From an uncultured Eubacteriales bacterium (GTDB taxonomy: Bacteria > Bacillota > Clostridia > Oscillospirales > CAG-272), in assembly GCA_934503195.1 (NCBI GenBank), contig CAKSVM010000046.1, positions 1 through 25,470 on the forward strand: a stretch of DNA of 25,470 nt. Direction: 5' to 3'. Below are positions 16,099-24,077 of this stretch, piece after piece. Numbering within the stretch: the stretch's first letter is position 1; the number at the start of each line of letters is the position of its first letter. The translations under genes were made by a program, and so were the position numbers. The notes below the pieces were generated by a model, which was not told the DNA's origin, made no database searches, and worked only from the letters and a program-made list of their open reading frames with translations.

Positions 16099-17974
16099 GG
16101 ATAATAAGAATAACAAAAAGCTTTCGTTCGGGGAAGCCATGAGGACAAACAGACGCGCTTTCAGGATGATAGCGGAAAAATGTCCTGAGGCCGTGGCGTC
16201 GAGGATCGTGGACGTTGTCTGGTCGGCTCTGACGCCCTATGTCGGGATCTGGCTCTCGGCGAAGGTTATCGGCGAGCTCTCGGGCAGCCGCGATCCGGAG
16301 AGACTCGGATTTCTCGTTCTGATGACGCTTATTTCGGCGGCGGTGATCGCGCTGGGATCCGCGCTTATCGGCAAATGGCGCAAGAACGCGAACTCGGTCT
16401 ACTGGTTCGAGATTCAGAAGATTCTCAGCGACAAGCTTTTCGACATGGATTATCAGGACATCGACGACACGAAGACCCATGAAAAACTCGACACGATAAG
16501 ACAGAACGCGAACGGCGGCGGCTGGGGACTCTACCGCGTAATGGAGAACTATGAAGAACTTCTGAGATCGGTTCTGTCGATCCTCGGCGGAATTTCGCTG
16601 ACTGTCACGCTCTTCACGTCAAGGGTTCCCGAAAGTGCGGGCGGGTATACGATACTCAACAGTCCGCTGTTCATTCTGGCCGTGGTCGCCGTGATGCTTC
16701 TCATAACCTACGTCTCGCCCGCGCTGTCGACAAAGGGGCGGAGTTACTGGGCGAGAAACGCGGGACAGCACAATCTCGCCAACCGTCTTTTCGGCTTCTT
16801 CGGATTCCTCGGCTACAGGCAGGGAAAAGCGACCGACGTCCGTATCTACCGTCAGGACATAATCTGCGAAAAATACAACGGAAACAAGGAGGATACCTTC
16901 GGTTCAAACGGATTCTTCGCGAAACTGGCGCGCGGGATTGTCGGGTTCTACTCGGCGGCGTCGGCGGCGGTGTCGGTGATCTTCACCGGTGTCGTGTATG
17001 TCTTCGTCTGCCTCAAGGCGTGGGCGGGCGCGTTCGGACTCGGAGAGGTCACGCAGTATGTCTCGGCGGTCACAAGACTCTCGGGAAACGTGTCCTCGCT
17101 CTTCAGGACGCTTGGCGATATGCGGAACAACGCTTCGTTCCTCGCGCTTGTCTTCGGGTTCCTCGACATCCCCAACCGTATGTACCAGGGCAGCCTGACG
17201 GTCGAGAAGCGGAGCGACCGGAACTATGAGATTGAGTTTAAGGACGTGTCCTTCAAATATCCCGGAAGCGAGAATTACTCGCTCCGCCACGTCAATATAA
17301 AGTTCAGGGTCGGAAGCAGACTCGCCGTGGTCGGCATGAACGGAAGCGGAAAAACCACCTTCATAAAGCTTCTCTGCCGTCTCTACGACCCGACCGAGGG
17401 CGTGATACTCTTAAACGGAATCGACATCAGAAAATACGATTACCGGGAATATATGTCGGTCTTCTCGGTCGTCTTTCAGGATTTCAAGCTCTTCTCGCTT
17501 AAGCTCGGCGAGAACGTCGCGGGGCGGACCGATTACGATAAGGCACTCGTCACCGACTGCCTTGACAAGGCGGGATTCTCCGAACGGCTCGGAAAGCTTG
17601 AGAAGGGACTCGATACCTATCTCTACAAGGACTATGACAACGACGGCGTCAACGTCTCGGGCGGCGAGGGACAGAAGATCGCGATCGCGAGATCGCTCTG
17701 CAAGGACGCCCCGTTCATAATCCTCGATGAGCCGACGGCCGCGCTTGACCCGATCGCCGAGGCCGATATCTACTCGAAGTTCAACGCGATCGCGGGCGAC
17801 AAGACGGCGATTTACATAAGCCACAGACTCTCGTCCTGCAAGTTCTGCGACGATATCGCGGTGTTTGACAAGGGCGCGGTGGTCGAGTTCGGCACGCATG
17901 ACTCGCTCGTCGCGAAGGCCGGCGGAAAGTATCACGAGCTGTGGCACGCGCAGGCGCAGTATTACGACAAGTAA
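16082..17974 (+). CDS. ABC exporter half-subunit B (permease-ATPase fusion)
   Basis: A 630-residue partner of the preceding subunit. Membrane region about 40-360; ATPase with Walker A GMNGSGKTT (418-426), Q466, signature VSGGE (525-529), Walker B FIILDE (D549/E550) and H581. The start at ATG 16082 is chosen because AAGGAGG lies 9 nt upstream, inside the end of subunit A; the reading frame is open back to 15986 but that part lies over the upstream coding sequence. Both subunits keep the catalytic glutamate, so neither ATP site is obviously degenerate, unlike many heterodimeric exporters. The only sequence change in the signature is V for L. No T-rich terminator follows. Confidence 0.92.
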   Translation: MRKRNKDNKNNKKLSFGEAMRTNRRAFRMIAEKCPEAVASRIVDVVWSALTPYVGIWLSAKVIGELSGSRDPERLGFLVLMTLISAAVIALGSALIGKWRKNANSVYWFEIQKILSDKLFDMDYQDIDDTKTHEKLDTIRQNANGGGWGLYRVMENYEELLRSVLSILGGISLTVTLFTSRVPESAGGYTILNSPLFILAVVAVMLLITYVSPALSTKGRSYWARNAGQHNLANRLFGFFGFLGYRQGKATDVRIYRQDIICEKYNGNKEDTFGSNGFFAKLARGIVGFYSAASAAVSVIFTGVVYVFVCLKAWAGAFGLGEVTQYVSAVTRLSGNVSSLFRTLGDMRNNASFLALVFGFLDIPNRMYQGSLTVEKRSDRNYEIEFKDVSFKYPGSENYSLRHVNIKFRVGSRLAVVGMNGSGKTTFIKLLCRLYDPTEGVILLNGIDIRKYDYREYMSVFSVVFQDFKLFSLKLGENVAGRTDYDKALVTDCLDKAGFSERLGKLEKGLDTYLYKDYDNDGVNVSGGEGQKIAIARSLCKDAPFIILDEPTAALDPIAEADIYSKFNAIAGDKTAIYISHRLSSCKFCDDIAVFDKGAVVEFGTHDSLVAKAGGKYHELWHAQAQYYDK

Positions 17975-17976
17975 TT

Positions 17977-17991
17977 TCTACCGCGGGTAGA
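17977..17991. promoter_or_regulatory. 15-bp palindrome upstream of the XRE-glycosidase promoter
   Basis: TCTACC-GCG-GGTAGA has perfect 6-bp arms around a 3-bp centre, 2 nt after the ABC stop codon and 10 bp before the -35 box at 18002. It lacks a T tract, so it is not an ordinary terminator. It is a candidate operator, possibly for the XRE domain encoded next door. Confidence 0.5.
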
Positions 17992-18001
17992 GTTGAGAGT
18001 C

Positions 18002-18030
18002 TTGAAACAAACGCCCTGATGTGATAAAAT
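18002..18030 (+). promoter_or_regulatory. Promoter of the XRE-glycosidase gene
   Basis: TTGAAA, a 17-bp spacer and TAAAAT. An inverted repeat, TTGAAAC (18002-18008) and GTTTCAA (18044-18050), brackets the core promoter, the first arm being the -35 box itself. AAGGCGGTGATCC before the ATG at 18068 matches the 16S anti-SD complement except for one base. Confidence 0.8.
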
Positions 18031-18067
18031 ATAAGCGTAAGACGTTTCAAAAAAAGGCGGTGATCCG

Positions 18068-19789
18068 ATGCGCGACTTTGATTTCGGAAATTATCTCTGC
18101 GCTCTGAGGGAAAAGAGCGGAATCTCACAAAAGGAACTCGCGAAGCGCGCCGGAGTGAGTGACAAGGCCGTCTCAAAATGGGAAAACGGACGCTCAAAGC
18201 CCAAAAGCGCGATAATAGCGCGGCTGGCGGAAATTTTCGGCGTCTCGGCCGACGAACTCCTCTCGGGTGGGAAAAAGACCAGTCATGATGAGCGCGCCGT
18301 TATTTCCCCGCTTGACGGAAACGCTTACAAATATCCGTATAAATCAGGGAGAAAAGAAAAAATGAATTTCATACCCGGGCAGTCTGTCAGAAACTGCGAC
18401 TATTTATGCACATGGTGCAATCAGAAATCCGCCTCCGATGATATGTCGGCGTCGGGGGATCGCTACGCCGGGATGCGCGACGCGCTTCGGGACTCAACGC
18501 TTTTCGGAAAGAAGAACTACTATCACACGCTTGAAGAAGCCTATCGGCCGGGGCTTTATTTCATGGTGGACGACGGCTGGGACGTTCCGCCCGGCGCGGT
18601 GAAAAGCCCGGATTATCCGAACGTGTTCGGCTGGTGCGATCCGGATCCCGAAAAATTCCCGGGGTACGGGGAAACTCCGGCGAAGCGGCTCGGAAAGCTC
18701 CGTGAGAAGGTCATGTCGCTCGGCTACGCCGGACTCGGACTCTGGATATCGCCGCAGATGAGATACGAGGACGAAAAAGCTCCAGCGGATCTTCAGACGT
18801 CGCGCGGATATTGGGAGGAGCGCGCCGGATGGTGTCATGAGGCCGGGGTGGACTACTGGAAGATTGACTGGGGCGTTCATATGTGGGAGACCGATTACCG
18901 CCGGATGCTGACCGAGGCCGCCCGGAAATACGCTCCGGGACTTGTGGTTGAACACGCCTTCTGTCAGCCGCCCTATTCAGGAATGGGGGATATCGGACGG
19001 AGAAAACATTTTGTCAGCGAGCTGCTCGCCTTTTCGGATGTTCTGCGACTCTATGATGTCACAGAGCCGTTTGAGGACTCATCAATGCTTTCGAGAATCG
19101 ACGAGGCACTTTCGTCAGGCGCGAAGCCTGAGTACGGCGCGAAGGGGATTCTTAACGCCGAGACCTGCGCTGAGATATGCGCGTCTCTTGGATGCGCGGC
19201 GGGAGTCATGTCGGTTCCGCAAAGCGGCGGAATGATGAGAGCCTGCCTCAGATGGCACAGGATCGCCCCGCCGTACAGCGTGTTCGGAAGCGTGTACAGG
19301 CACAGCGCGGAAAGGCTTTCCGACAGCTTTTACTTTGAAAAGGATCCGGCGGGCTGGATTCACGTTAAGGGACAGACTCTGACTGAGAGCGCGCCCGCCG
19401 TGATGGCGCGTGACTGCGAGCTTCCGGAGGTTTCGGATGAGGCGGTAAAGCCGTTTGTCTGCGCGTCAAAAAATCCGTCCGGGGCGTATTCAATAGCGTC
19501 GGTAAAGCGGACGATAGACCCCAACAGCGGCTATACCGCGCTGGCGGACGTGACATTCAGGGTCGGCGGGAAGGACGCTCCGGTCGGCGTGTTCGGAAAT
19601 TTCCGGAGCCTTGCGCTGGTTTATGAGAGTAAGATCGGCGACGCCCGGATATTCGCGCAGAATATGCTTGAAGACAGCGCGAAGGACATAACCGGCGGCT
19701 GTGTTGTAGACGGAAACCGGGTCACGATCGACGGAAAGCTTCTCAGACACGACACACCCGCGTTCATCATAAAGCTCATTGAGGAGTGA
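18068..19789 (+). CDS. XRE helix-turn-helix fused to a GH36/GH27-like glycosidase domain
   Basis: One 573-residue frame joins two parts. Residues about 8-66 are an XRE/Cro-type DNA-binding domain (SQKELAKRAGVSDKAVSKWE). Residues about 99-573 resemble a clan GH-D retaining alpha-glycosidase: LYFMVDDGWDVPPG (164-177) is a GH36-style strand, and DYWKIDWG (262-269) places the likely nucleophile at D267. D324 or D330 in FSDVLRLYDVTEP is the candidate acid/base. The large N-terminal beta-supersandwich of GH36 is missing, so the HTH takes its place; a C-terminal beta-sandwich remains. No signal peptide. An internal ATG at 18362 with AGGGAG 10 nt upstream could give the hydrolase alone. Possible roles are a sugar-sensing regulator or a DNA-bound bifunctional enzyme; alpha-galactoside specificity is only a guess. 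Confidence 0.8.
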   Translation: MRDFDFGNYLCALREKSGISQKELAKRAGVSDKAVSKWENGRSKPKSAIIARLAEIFGVSADELLSGGKKTSHDERAVISPLDGNAYKYPYKSGRKEKMNFIPGQSVRNCDYLCTWCNQKSASDDMSASGDRYAGMRDALRDSTLFGKKNYYHTLEEAYRPGLYFMVDDGWDVPPGAVKSPDYPNVFGWCDPDPEKFPGYGETPAKRLGKLREKVMSLGYAGLGLWISPQMRYEDEKAPADLQTSRGYWEERAGWCHEAGVDYWKIDWGVHMWETDYRRMLTEAARKYAPGLVVEHAFCQPPYSGMGDIGRRKHFVSELLAFSDVLRLYDVTEPFEDSSMLSRIDEALSSGAKPEYGAKGILNAETCAEICASLGCAAGVMSVPQSGGMMRACLRWHRIAPPYSVFGSVYRHSAERLSDSFYFEKDPAGWIHVKGQTLTESAPAVMARDCELPEVSDEAVKPFVCASKNPSGAYSIASVKRTIDPNSGYTALADVTFRVGGKDAPVGVFGNFRSLALVYESKIGDARIFAQNMLEDSAKDITGGCVVDGNRVTIDGKLLRHDTPAFIIKLIEE

Positions 19790-19808
19790 GCGGAAGAATA
19801 TATTAACG

Positions 19809-19842
19809 CCGCCGATGCCGGGCTCCGGATCGGCGGATTTTT
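19809..19842 (+). terminator. Intrinsic terminator after the XRE-glycosidase gene
   Basis: CCGCCGAT/ATCGGCGG forms an 8-bp outer stem, with CCGG/CCGG able to pair inside, followed by ATTTTT. It isolates the XRE-glycosidase gene from the ribosomal protein cluster. Confidence 0.82.
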
Positions 19843-19889
19843 CGCGGAATCCGCTGATGAAAATTTTCGTTAAAATCCGGAAAACCCCT

Positions 19890-19918
19890 TGACAAAAGGG
19901 AAAAAACGTGGTATAATA
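19890..19918 (+). promoter_or_regulatory. Consensus promoter of rpsF-ssb-rpsR
   Basis: TTGACA, 17-bp spacer, TATAAT: a perfect sigma-A match, as expected for a highly expressed ribosomal operon. The predicted leader is about 85 nt. Confidence 0.93.
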
Positions 19919-19930
19919 TCTGAGTGGTAT

Positions 19931-19983
19931 AGGCCATGCGAAAGCGTGACCTCTCCTTTCCCGGAAAAATATGAGTTCCGGGA
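19931..19983 (+). promoter_or_regulatory. Structured rpsF leader with two hairpins
   Basis: Hairpin 1 (19931-19952): AGG, a C-A mismatch, CATGC, a GAAA tetraloop, GCGTG, CCT. Hairpin 2 (19959-19983): a perfect 8-bp stem TCCCGGAA/TTCCGGGA with a 9-nt loop. rpsF leaders in many bacteria bind the S6:S18 complex for feedback control; these structures are a candidate for that, but I cannot confirm the conserved motif. Confidence 0.6.
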
Positions 19984-20012
19984 CTTAATGTCCATAAGGA
20001 GGTGTAACAACA

Positions 20013-20378
20013 ATGGATAAGATTTCTTCCTACGAAACTCTGTTTATCGTTGATGTACAGCAGGGTGAGGACAGCACTAAGGCTCTGGTCGAGAAGTTCA
20101 CCGGTCTTATCGCTGCGAACGGCACTATCGAGTCGGTCAATGAGTGGGGTACCCGCAAGTTCGCGTATCCGATCAACGACGTGAACGAGGGCTACTACGT
20201 TCTTGTCAATTTCAAGAGCGCGCCTGATTTCCCGCTTGAACTCGAGCGTGTCTTCGGTATCACCGACGGAATCATGCGTTCGATCGTCGTAAAGCACGAT
20301 GAGAAGAAGGCTTCCGCAAAGAAGACCGAGGAACCCGCGCCGGCTCCCGCCGAAGCTCCCGAAAGCGACGCTGAATAA
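20013..20378 (+). CDS. rpsF: 30S ribosomal protein S6
   Basis: The 121-residue protein has the S6 ferredoxin-like fold: YETLFIVDV at the N-terminus, then NEWGTRKFAYPINDVNEGYYVLVNF, and FGITDGIMRSIVVK. It binds S18 and the central domain of 16S rRNA. The last 25 residues are an Ala/Pro/Glu-rich tail. AAGGAGGTG lies 9 nt before the ATG. It is first in the classical rpsF-ssb-rpsR operon. Confidence 0.98.
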   Translation: MDKISSYETLFIVDVQQGEDSTKALVEKFTGLIAANGTIESVNEWGTRKFAYPINDVNEGYYVLVNFKSAPDFPLELERVFGITDGIMRSIVVKHDEKKASAKKTEEPAPAPAEAPESDAE

Positions 20379-20411
20379 GCCCGCACAGCCACTTACTCGG
20401 AGGAAAAGACA

Positions 20412-20954
20412 ATGGCAAACTTCAACTTTAACAAGGTGATACTCGGCGGCAGAATGACTCAGAATCCCGAGCTGAAACAGACTCAGAGCGGGACTATGTA
20501 TCTTTCGTTCAGCATCGCCGTGAACCGGAGATTCGCGTCGCGTAATGAGGATGGTTCCACAAACCAGCCGCAGGCGGATTTTATCAACTGCGTCGCGTGG
20601 CGTCAGTCGGCCGAGTTCATTTCGCGTTATTTCCACAAGGGTTCGAGCATTTGTATTGTCGGAACCATTCAGACACGCAACTACACCGATCAGCAGGGAA
20701 ACAAACGCTATGTTACCGAGGTGGTCGTTGACGAGGCGATGTTCGTCGATTCCAAGTCCGAGAATCCGGGCGGCTACAATCAGGGATTCACACAACCGGC
20801 TCAGGGTGGAGGGAATTCATACGTTCCTTCGTCTTACAACCCCGAGCCTCAGTACTCAACGCCCGCCGGAACGACTCAGAGCGCGCCGGCAAACCAGAAC
20901 GGCTCCGCCCCCAATTTCGAGGTTATCGATGGGGAAGACGAGCTTCCGTTCTGA
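20412..20954 (+). CDS. ssb: Single-stranded DNA-binding protein
   Basis: This 180-residue SSB has an OB fold at about residues 1-110 (FNKVILGGRMTQNPELKQT, FINCVAWRQSAEFISRYF, VDEAMFVDSK), a Gly/Pro/Gln/Ser-rich linker, and the conserved acidic tip DGEDELPF that recruits replication and repair partners. It coats ssDNA as a tetramer. GGAGG precedes the ATG. It sits between rpsF and rpsR as in most Bacillota. Confidence 0.98.
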   Translation: MANFNFNKVILGGRMTQNPELKQTQSGTMYLSFSIAVNRRFASRNEDGSTNQPQADFINCVAWRQSAEFISRYFHKGSSICIVGTIQTRNYTDQQGNKRYVTEVVVDEAMFVDSKSENPGGYNQGFTQPAQGGGNSYVPSSYNPEPQYSTPAGTTQSAPANQNGSAPNFEVIDGEDELPF

Positions 20955-20978
20955 AATCTGAACAGGAGGTTTTAGAAA

Positions 20979-21242
20979 ATGGATAGAGAGAGAACCGAAA
21001 GAGACGCTTCCAAGCCGTATCGTCCCGCGATGCGCCGCAAGAAGAAAGTCTGCCAGTTCTGCGCGGATCATATCGACGAAATCGATTACAAGGATGTAGC
21101 GCGTCTGAGAAAGTATATCTCGGAGCGCGCGAAGATTCTTCCCAGAAGAATCTCCGGAACCTGCGCAAAGCATCAGCGTCAGCTGACCATCGCTATCAAG
21201 CGTTCGCGCCACGTAGCACTTCTCCCCTACATCAGCGACTGA
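20979..21242 (+). CDS. rpsR: 30S ribosomal protein S18 (zinc-binding form)
   Basis: The 87-residue protein has the S18 core YKDVARLRKYISERAKILPR and the C-terminal HQRQLTIAIKRSRHVALLPY. It keeps C25, C28, C62 and H65, the zinc-ligand set of C+ S18 proteins. It pairs with S6 on the small-subunit platform. AGGAGG lies 10 nt upstream of the ATG. It ends the operon before a strong terminator. Confidence 0.98.
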   Translation: MDRERTERDASKPYRPAMRRKKKVCQFCADHIDEIDYKDVARLRKYISERAKILPRRISGTCAKHQRQLTIAIKRSRHVALLPYISD

Positions 21243-21265
21243 TCGGGGACAAAGGAAAATTGAAT

Positions 21266-21297
21266 GCCCGGAGTGATTTTCACTCCGGGCGTTTTTT
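21266..21297 (+). terminator. Intrinsic terminator of rpsF-ssb-rpsR
   Basis: GCCCGGAGTGA/TCACTCCGGGC is a perfect 11-bp stem with a TTT loop, followed by G and six T. The remainder of 21298-21353 has a weak GC hairpin (GCCGG/CCGGC at 21327-21351) that could terminate the convergent LuxR gene, with TTTT only 8 nt later. Confidence 0.95.
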
Positions 21298-21353
21298 CGT
21301 GAGTTGAACCTTATAAAAGGACGATCGCCGGGCGCGTGCGCGATTTCCGGCTG

Positions 21354-23828
21354 TCAGGCTTCCGCGTCCGGATTCAGCATTCCGGAGAGCCGCTTCCGCT
21401 TTGTCCGGGTGTCGCCGCTTATCTGGAGCTTTGAGTAAATCTGATTCATGTACTGCTTGACGCTTCCCTCCGAGAGGAAGAGCTTTTCGGCGATGTCGCG
21501 GTTTGAGAGCCGCTCCGCGGCGAGCTTCACGATTTCAAGCTCGCGTTCGGTCAGAACCGATAATTCCTCGGGTAAGCCTCCGGATTTACCGTCGGGCAGG
21601 GCTTTGACCCGCTTTATGAAATCTCCCGTGACGCCTTCCGTGAAATATCCGAAAAGCCCGCCCAGATACCTCCGGTTCTCGGCAAACGGCAGGAGAATGC
21701 CGTCCGGGACGGCGTCTGAGATCGCGTCTTTCAGAGTCTCCAGTGCTTTTTCACGCATTCCGAGCATTTCATAGGCCGAGGCCGTCTGGAGCTTTATATG
21801 AAGCGCGACGAGCGCGTAGTGAAGTCCGCCGCAGATTTGAAGAAGCCGCTCAGACTGCCCGGCGACCTTGGCGTATTCGCCCTCGGCGAGGTATACTTGA
21901 TTCTCAATCATATCAATCATCGGTTTTCCGGGAGCGAGGAAGTTGATCGACGAGAGTCTGTGCGACGCGAAGATATCCGGGATTTTTCCGGTGCTTCCGG
22001 CGAGCGCGTGGTAGTACGCGAACGCGCTGTCAAGGATGTTCAGCCAAGCGAGATTGTGCTTTTCAAGCAGCGCGGCGCGCCTTTCAAAGTAGTCCGGAAC
22101 CGTAAGCCCCGGACTACGGAGCGAGAGCCTGAGCGCGAGAAATTCCCCGCAGAGTGCCATATTCTCCTGACCGTTTCCGTCAATCTCGGAGAACGCGCTT
22201 TCCAGCGTTATCGAGGCTCCGGTGAAATCACCGCGCATCGCGGCCGCCTCGGCCGTCATGATTTTTTCCGCCCCCTGACCGTGACCGTTTGTGATCCTGT
22301 AGTAGTGCGGCATACATTCGTTCATCTCGGAAAGCTCGCGGTCAAGATTCCCGTTTTCACGGTGGAACATCATCAGAACCGAGGGCGAGCCGAAGGTCCA
22401 TCCGCCGTCACTGCGGATGCTGATCGCGGGGCGTGACATCTGTTCGCTCGCGCTGCGGTGAAGCCGGCTCATCGCGCTGATATCGTTGTAGGAGAGGAAG
22501 CTCATGATGAGGTCGCGTTCGCCGAGGAGATTTCCGCGTTCGGCTTCAGACATTCCGGGGTGAGCCGCGATCGATTCGTCAAGGAGTCCGCGCATCTGGG
22601 TCATCTTCGGGATCAGCCGCCAGTTGAACATACTCCGCATCAGCACAAGTACAGTAAGCGGATTTTCGAGGAGAATTTCCTTCGGACACTTGTCGAGGAA
22701 TGACAGAACGTCGGAGGGCTTAAGCGACGCCAGCAGAATTCCGGCGTCGGAGGCGATGACGCGGAGCGCGGAGGCGTAGTCCCCACTCTTACTGTAGAAC
22801 GAGAGCGCGTGGAGGTATTTTCTCTCATCCTCATACCATTTTCCGAGGCGGCCGAGATAGGTTTTGCGTCTGTCTTCGGGGAGGGTGAGGAAGGTTCGCT
22901 TCGCGCATTCCTTCATCATGTGGTGGAAGCGGAAGGTTTTACCGTCGTAGAGACGCGTGACGAAGGCGTTGCGTTCCGTAAGCCCGCGGAGGATTGAATC
23001 GGTATCCGGGTCGTCGGAGACAAAGGCGGCCATCCCGGCCGTGAACTCGTCGGCAAGTCCCATGACGGCAAGGAACTCACGCTGATTTTCGGAGAGCGGA
23101 TCGATCATAGCGGCCGAGAACATATCATAGATATCCGAGTGACTGTCAGGGAGCGAGCCTCTTTCGGCGACGGCGCGCAGACTCAGGTAGACGGCGGAGA
23201 ACCAGCCCTCGCTTGACGAGAGGAGGGAATCGATCTGGTCGTCAGTGAGATCGGTACCGAAGCGGTGGGCGTAGACCGAAAGCTCGGTGTGATTGAGCCT
23301 CAGTTTATCGACGCCGATCATATAGCCGCGGTGGCCGAGGCGGAGGATTTCGCCGCCGGAGAGGAATCGGTCGCGGCTGGCGATTATGAGGTGAGCCGAC
23401 GAAGGGAGTCTTGTGGAGAGGTTGACTATGAATCCCGGCAGGCGGTCGTCGGTGAGGAGGTGGAAGTCGTCGACGAAGAGATAGAAGCTCCCCTTTTCGA
23501 ACTCATGGCAGAGCGCGTCTGAGAGGAGGCTCGCCCCGGCGGCGTCGGATGGGCAGGGGAAGTTTTCCAGTATATCGAGTCCGGCGTGGGAGAAGGCGTC
23601 CTGAACGCTCTTCCAGAAGATCGCGAGGTTATCGGAATAGACGCTGATTCGGATTATTGTGGTTCCGGGGATTTTAGCGCGTTCGGCGAGGTACCAGTTG
23701 ACGGCGGTGGTTTTTCCGTAGCCCATCGGGGCGACGACGGTCGTGAGGGCGCAGCCAGAGATCGGGCGAAGGGATTCCTGAAGCCGTTCTGAGATATAGA
23801 TTGTATTCTGTCCGCTTGATTTCGGCAC
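21354..23828 (-). CDS. MalT-like (LAL/STAND) LuxR-family transcriptional regulator
   Basis: This 824-residue regulator starts with a P-loop ATPase: Walker A APMGYGKTT (33-41) and Walker B FYLFVDD (115-121). Helical TPR-like repeats fill about 330-740, and a LuxR HTH ends the protein (about 757-814: LTERELEIVKLAAERLSNRDIAEKLFLSE in two adjoining parts). This is the layout of MalT and other large ATP-binding LuxR regulators, which oligomerise on an inducer and activate sugar or secondary-metabolism genes. The start is GTG at 23828, 6 nt after AAGGCGGTGA. It is divergent from the beta-helix gene, its most likely local target. The inducer is unknown. Confidence 0.92.
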   Translation of the reverse strand: MPKSSGQNTIYISERLQESLRPISGCALTTVVAPMGYGKTTAVNWYLAERAKIPGTTIIRISVYSDNLAIFWKSVQDAFSHAGLDILENFPCPSDAAGASLLSDALCHEFEKGSFYLFVDDFHLLTDDRLPGFIVNLSTRLPSSAHLIIASRDRFLSGGEILRLGHRGYMIGVDKLRLNHTELSVYAHRFGTDLTDDQIDSLLSSSEGWFSAVYLSLRAVAERGSLPDSHSDIYDMFSAAMIDPLSENQREFLAVMGLADEFTAGMAAFVSDDPDTDSILRGLTERNAFVTRLYDGKTFRFHHMMKECAKRTFLTLPEDRRKTYLGRLGKWYEDERKYLHALSFYSKSGDYASALRVIASDAGILLASLKPSDVLSFLDKCPKEILLENPLTVLVLMRSMFNWRLIPKMTQMRGLLDESIAAHPGMSEAERGNLLGERDLIMSFLSYNDISAMSRLHRSASEQMSRPAISIRSDGGWTFGSPSVLMMFHRENGNLDRELSEMNECMPHYYRITNGHGQGAEKIMTAEAAAMRGDFTGASITLESAFSEIDGNGQENMALCGEFLALRLSLRSPGLTVPDYFERRAALLEKHNLAWLNILDSAFAYYHALAGSTGKIPDIFASHRLSSINFLAPGKPMIDMIENQVYLAEGEYAKVAGQSERLLQICGGLHYALVALHIKLQTASAYEMLGMREKALETLKDAISDAVPDGILLPFAENRRYLGGLFGYFTEGVTGDFIKRVKALPDGKSGGLPEELSVLTERELEIVKLAAERLSNRDIAEKLFLSEGSVKQYMNQIYSKLQISGDTRTKRKRLSGMLNPDAEA

Positions 23829-23861
23829 GTGTTCACCGCCTTTACGTTGTCATATCACTCT

Positions 23862-23890
23862 ATTATAGCAGAAGCGGGGAGGTATTTCAA
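23862..23890 (-). promoter_or_regulatory. Promoter of the MalT-like regulator gene
   Basis: On the minus strand TTGAAA, a 17-bp spacer and TATAAT lie about 35 bp before the GTG at 23828, so the leader is short. Confidence 0.8.
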
Positions 23891-23974
23891 GCGTCGCCCG
23901 GCGGTGTTCAGGAAAAGTTTACACACTCGGGGCGCGGGGGGCGGAATCCGCGGGGCTTTTGCCATTCAAAATTT

Positions 23975-24004
23975 TTGTGATATCCGCTTATAATTTTTTC
24001 ACAA
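23975..24004. promoter_or_regulatory. Inverted repeat TTGTGA-N18-TCACAA upstream of the beta-helix promoter
   Basis: The 6-bp arms lie immediately upstream of the -35 at 24009, in the AT-rich part of the intergenic region shared with the LuxR gene. Position suits an activator site, but a 6-bp match can arise by chance. The rest of 23829-24077 is GC-rich with an 11-bp palindrome, GCGGAATCCGC, at 23941. Confidence 0.35.
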
Positions 24005-24008
24005 CCTC

Positions 24009-24037
24009 TTGACAAAACGCACAAAATATGGTAGAAT
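24009..24037 (+). promoter_or_regulatory. Promoter of the beta-helix gene
   Basis: TTGACA, a 17-bp spacer and TAGAAT; the leader is about 35 nt and AAAGGA precedes the ATG at 24078. Confidence 0.85.
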
Positions 24038-24077
24038 ATTCCCACAGAAATTTTTACTCCGAAAGGAATGAATCAAA

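Noticed and set aside
19803..20795. Minus-strand open frame of about 330 codons across rpsF and ssb
   Set aside because: It is antisense to universally conserved genes, crosses the consensus rpsF promoter and leader, and shows no family motif.
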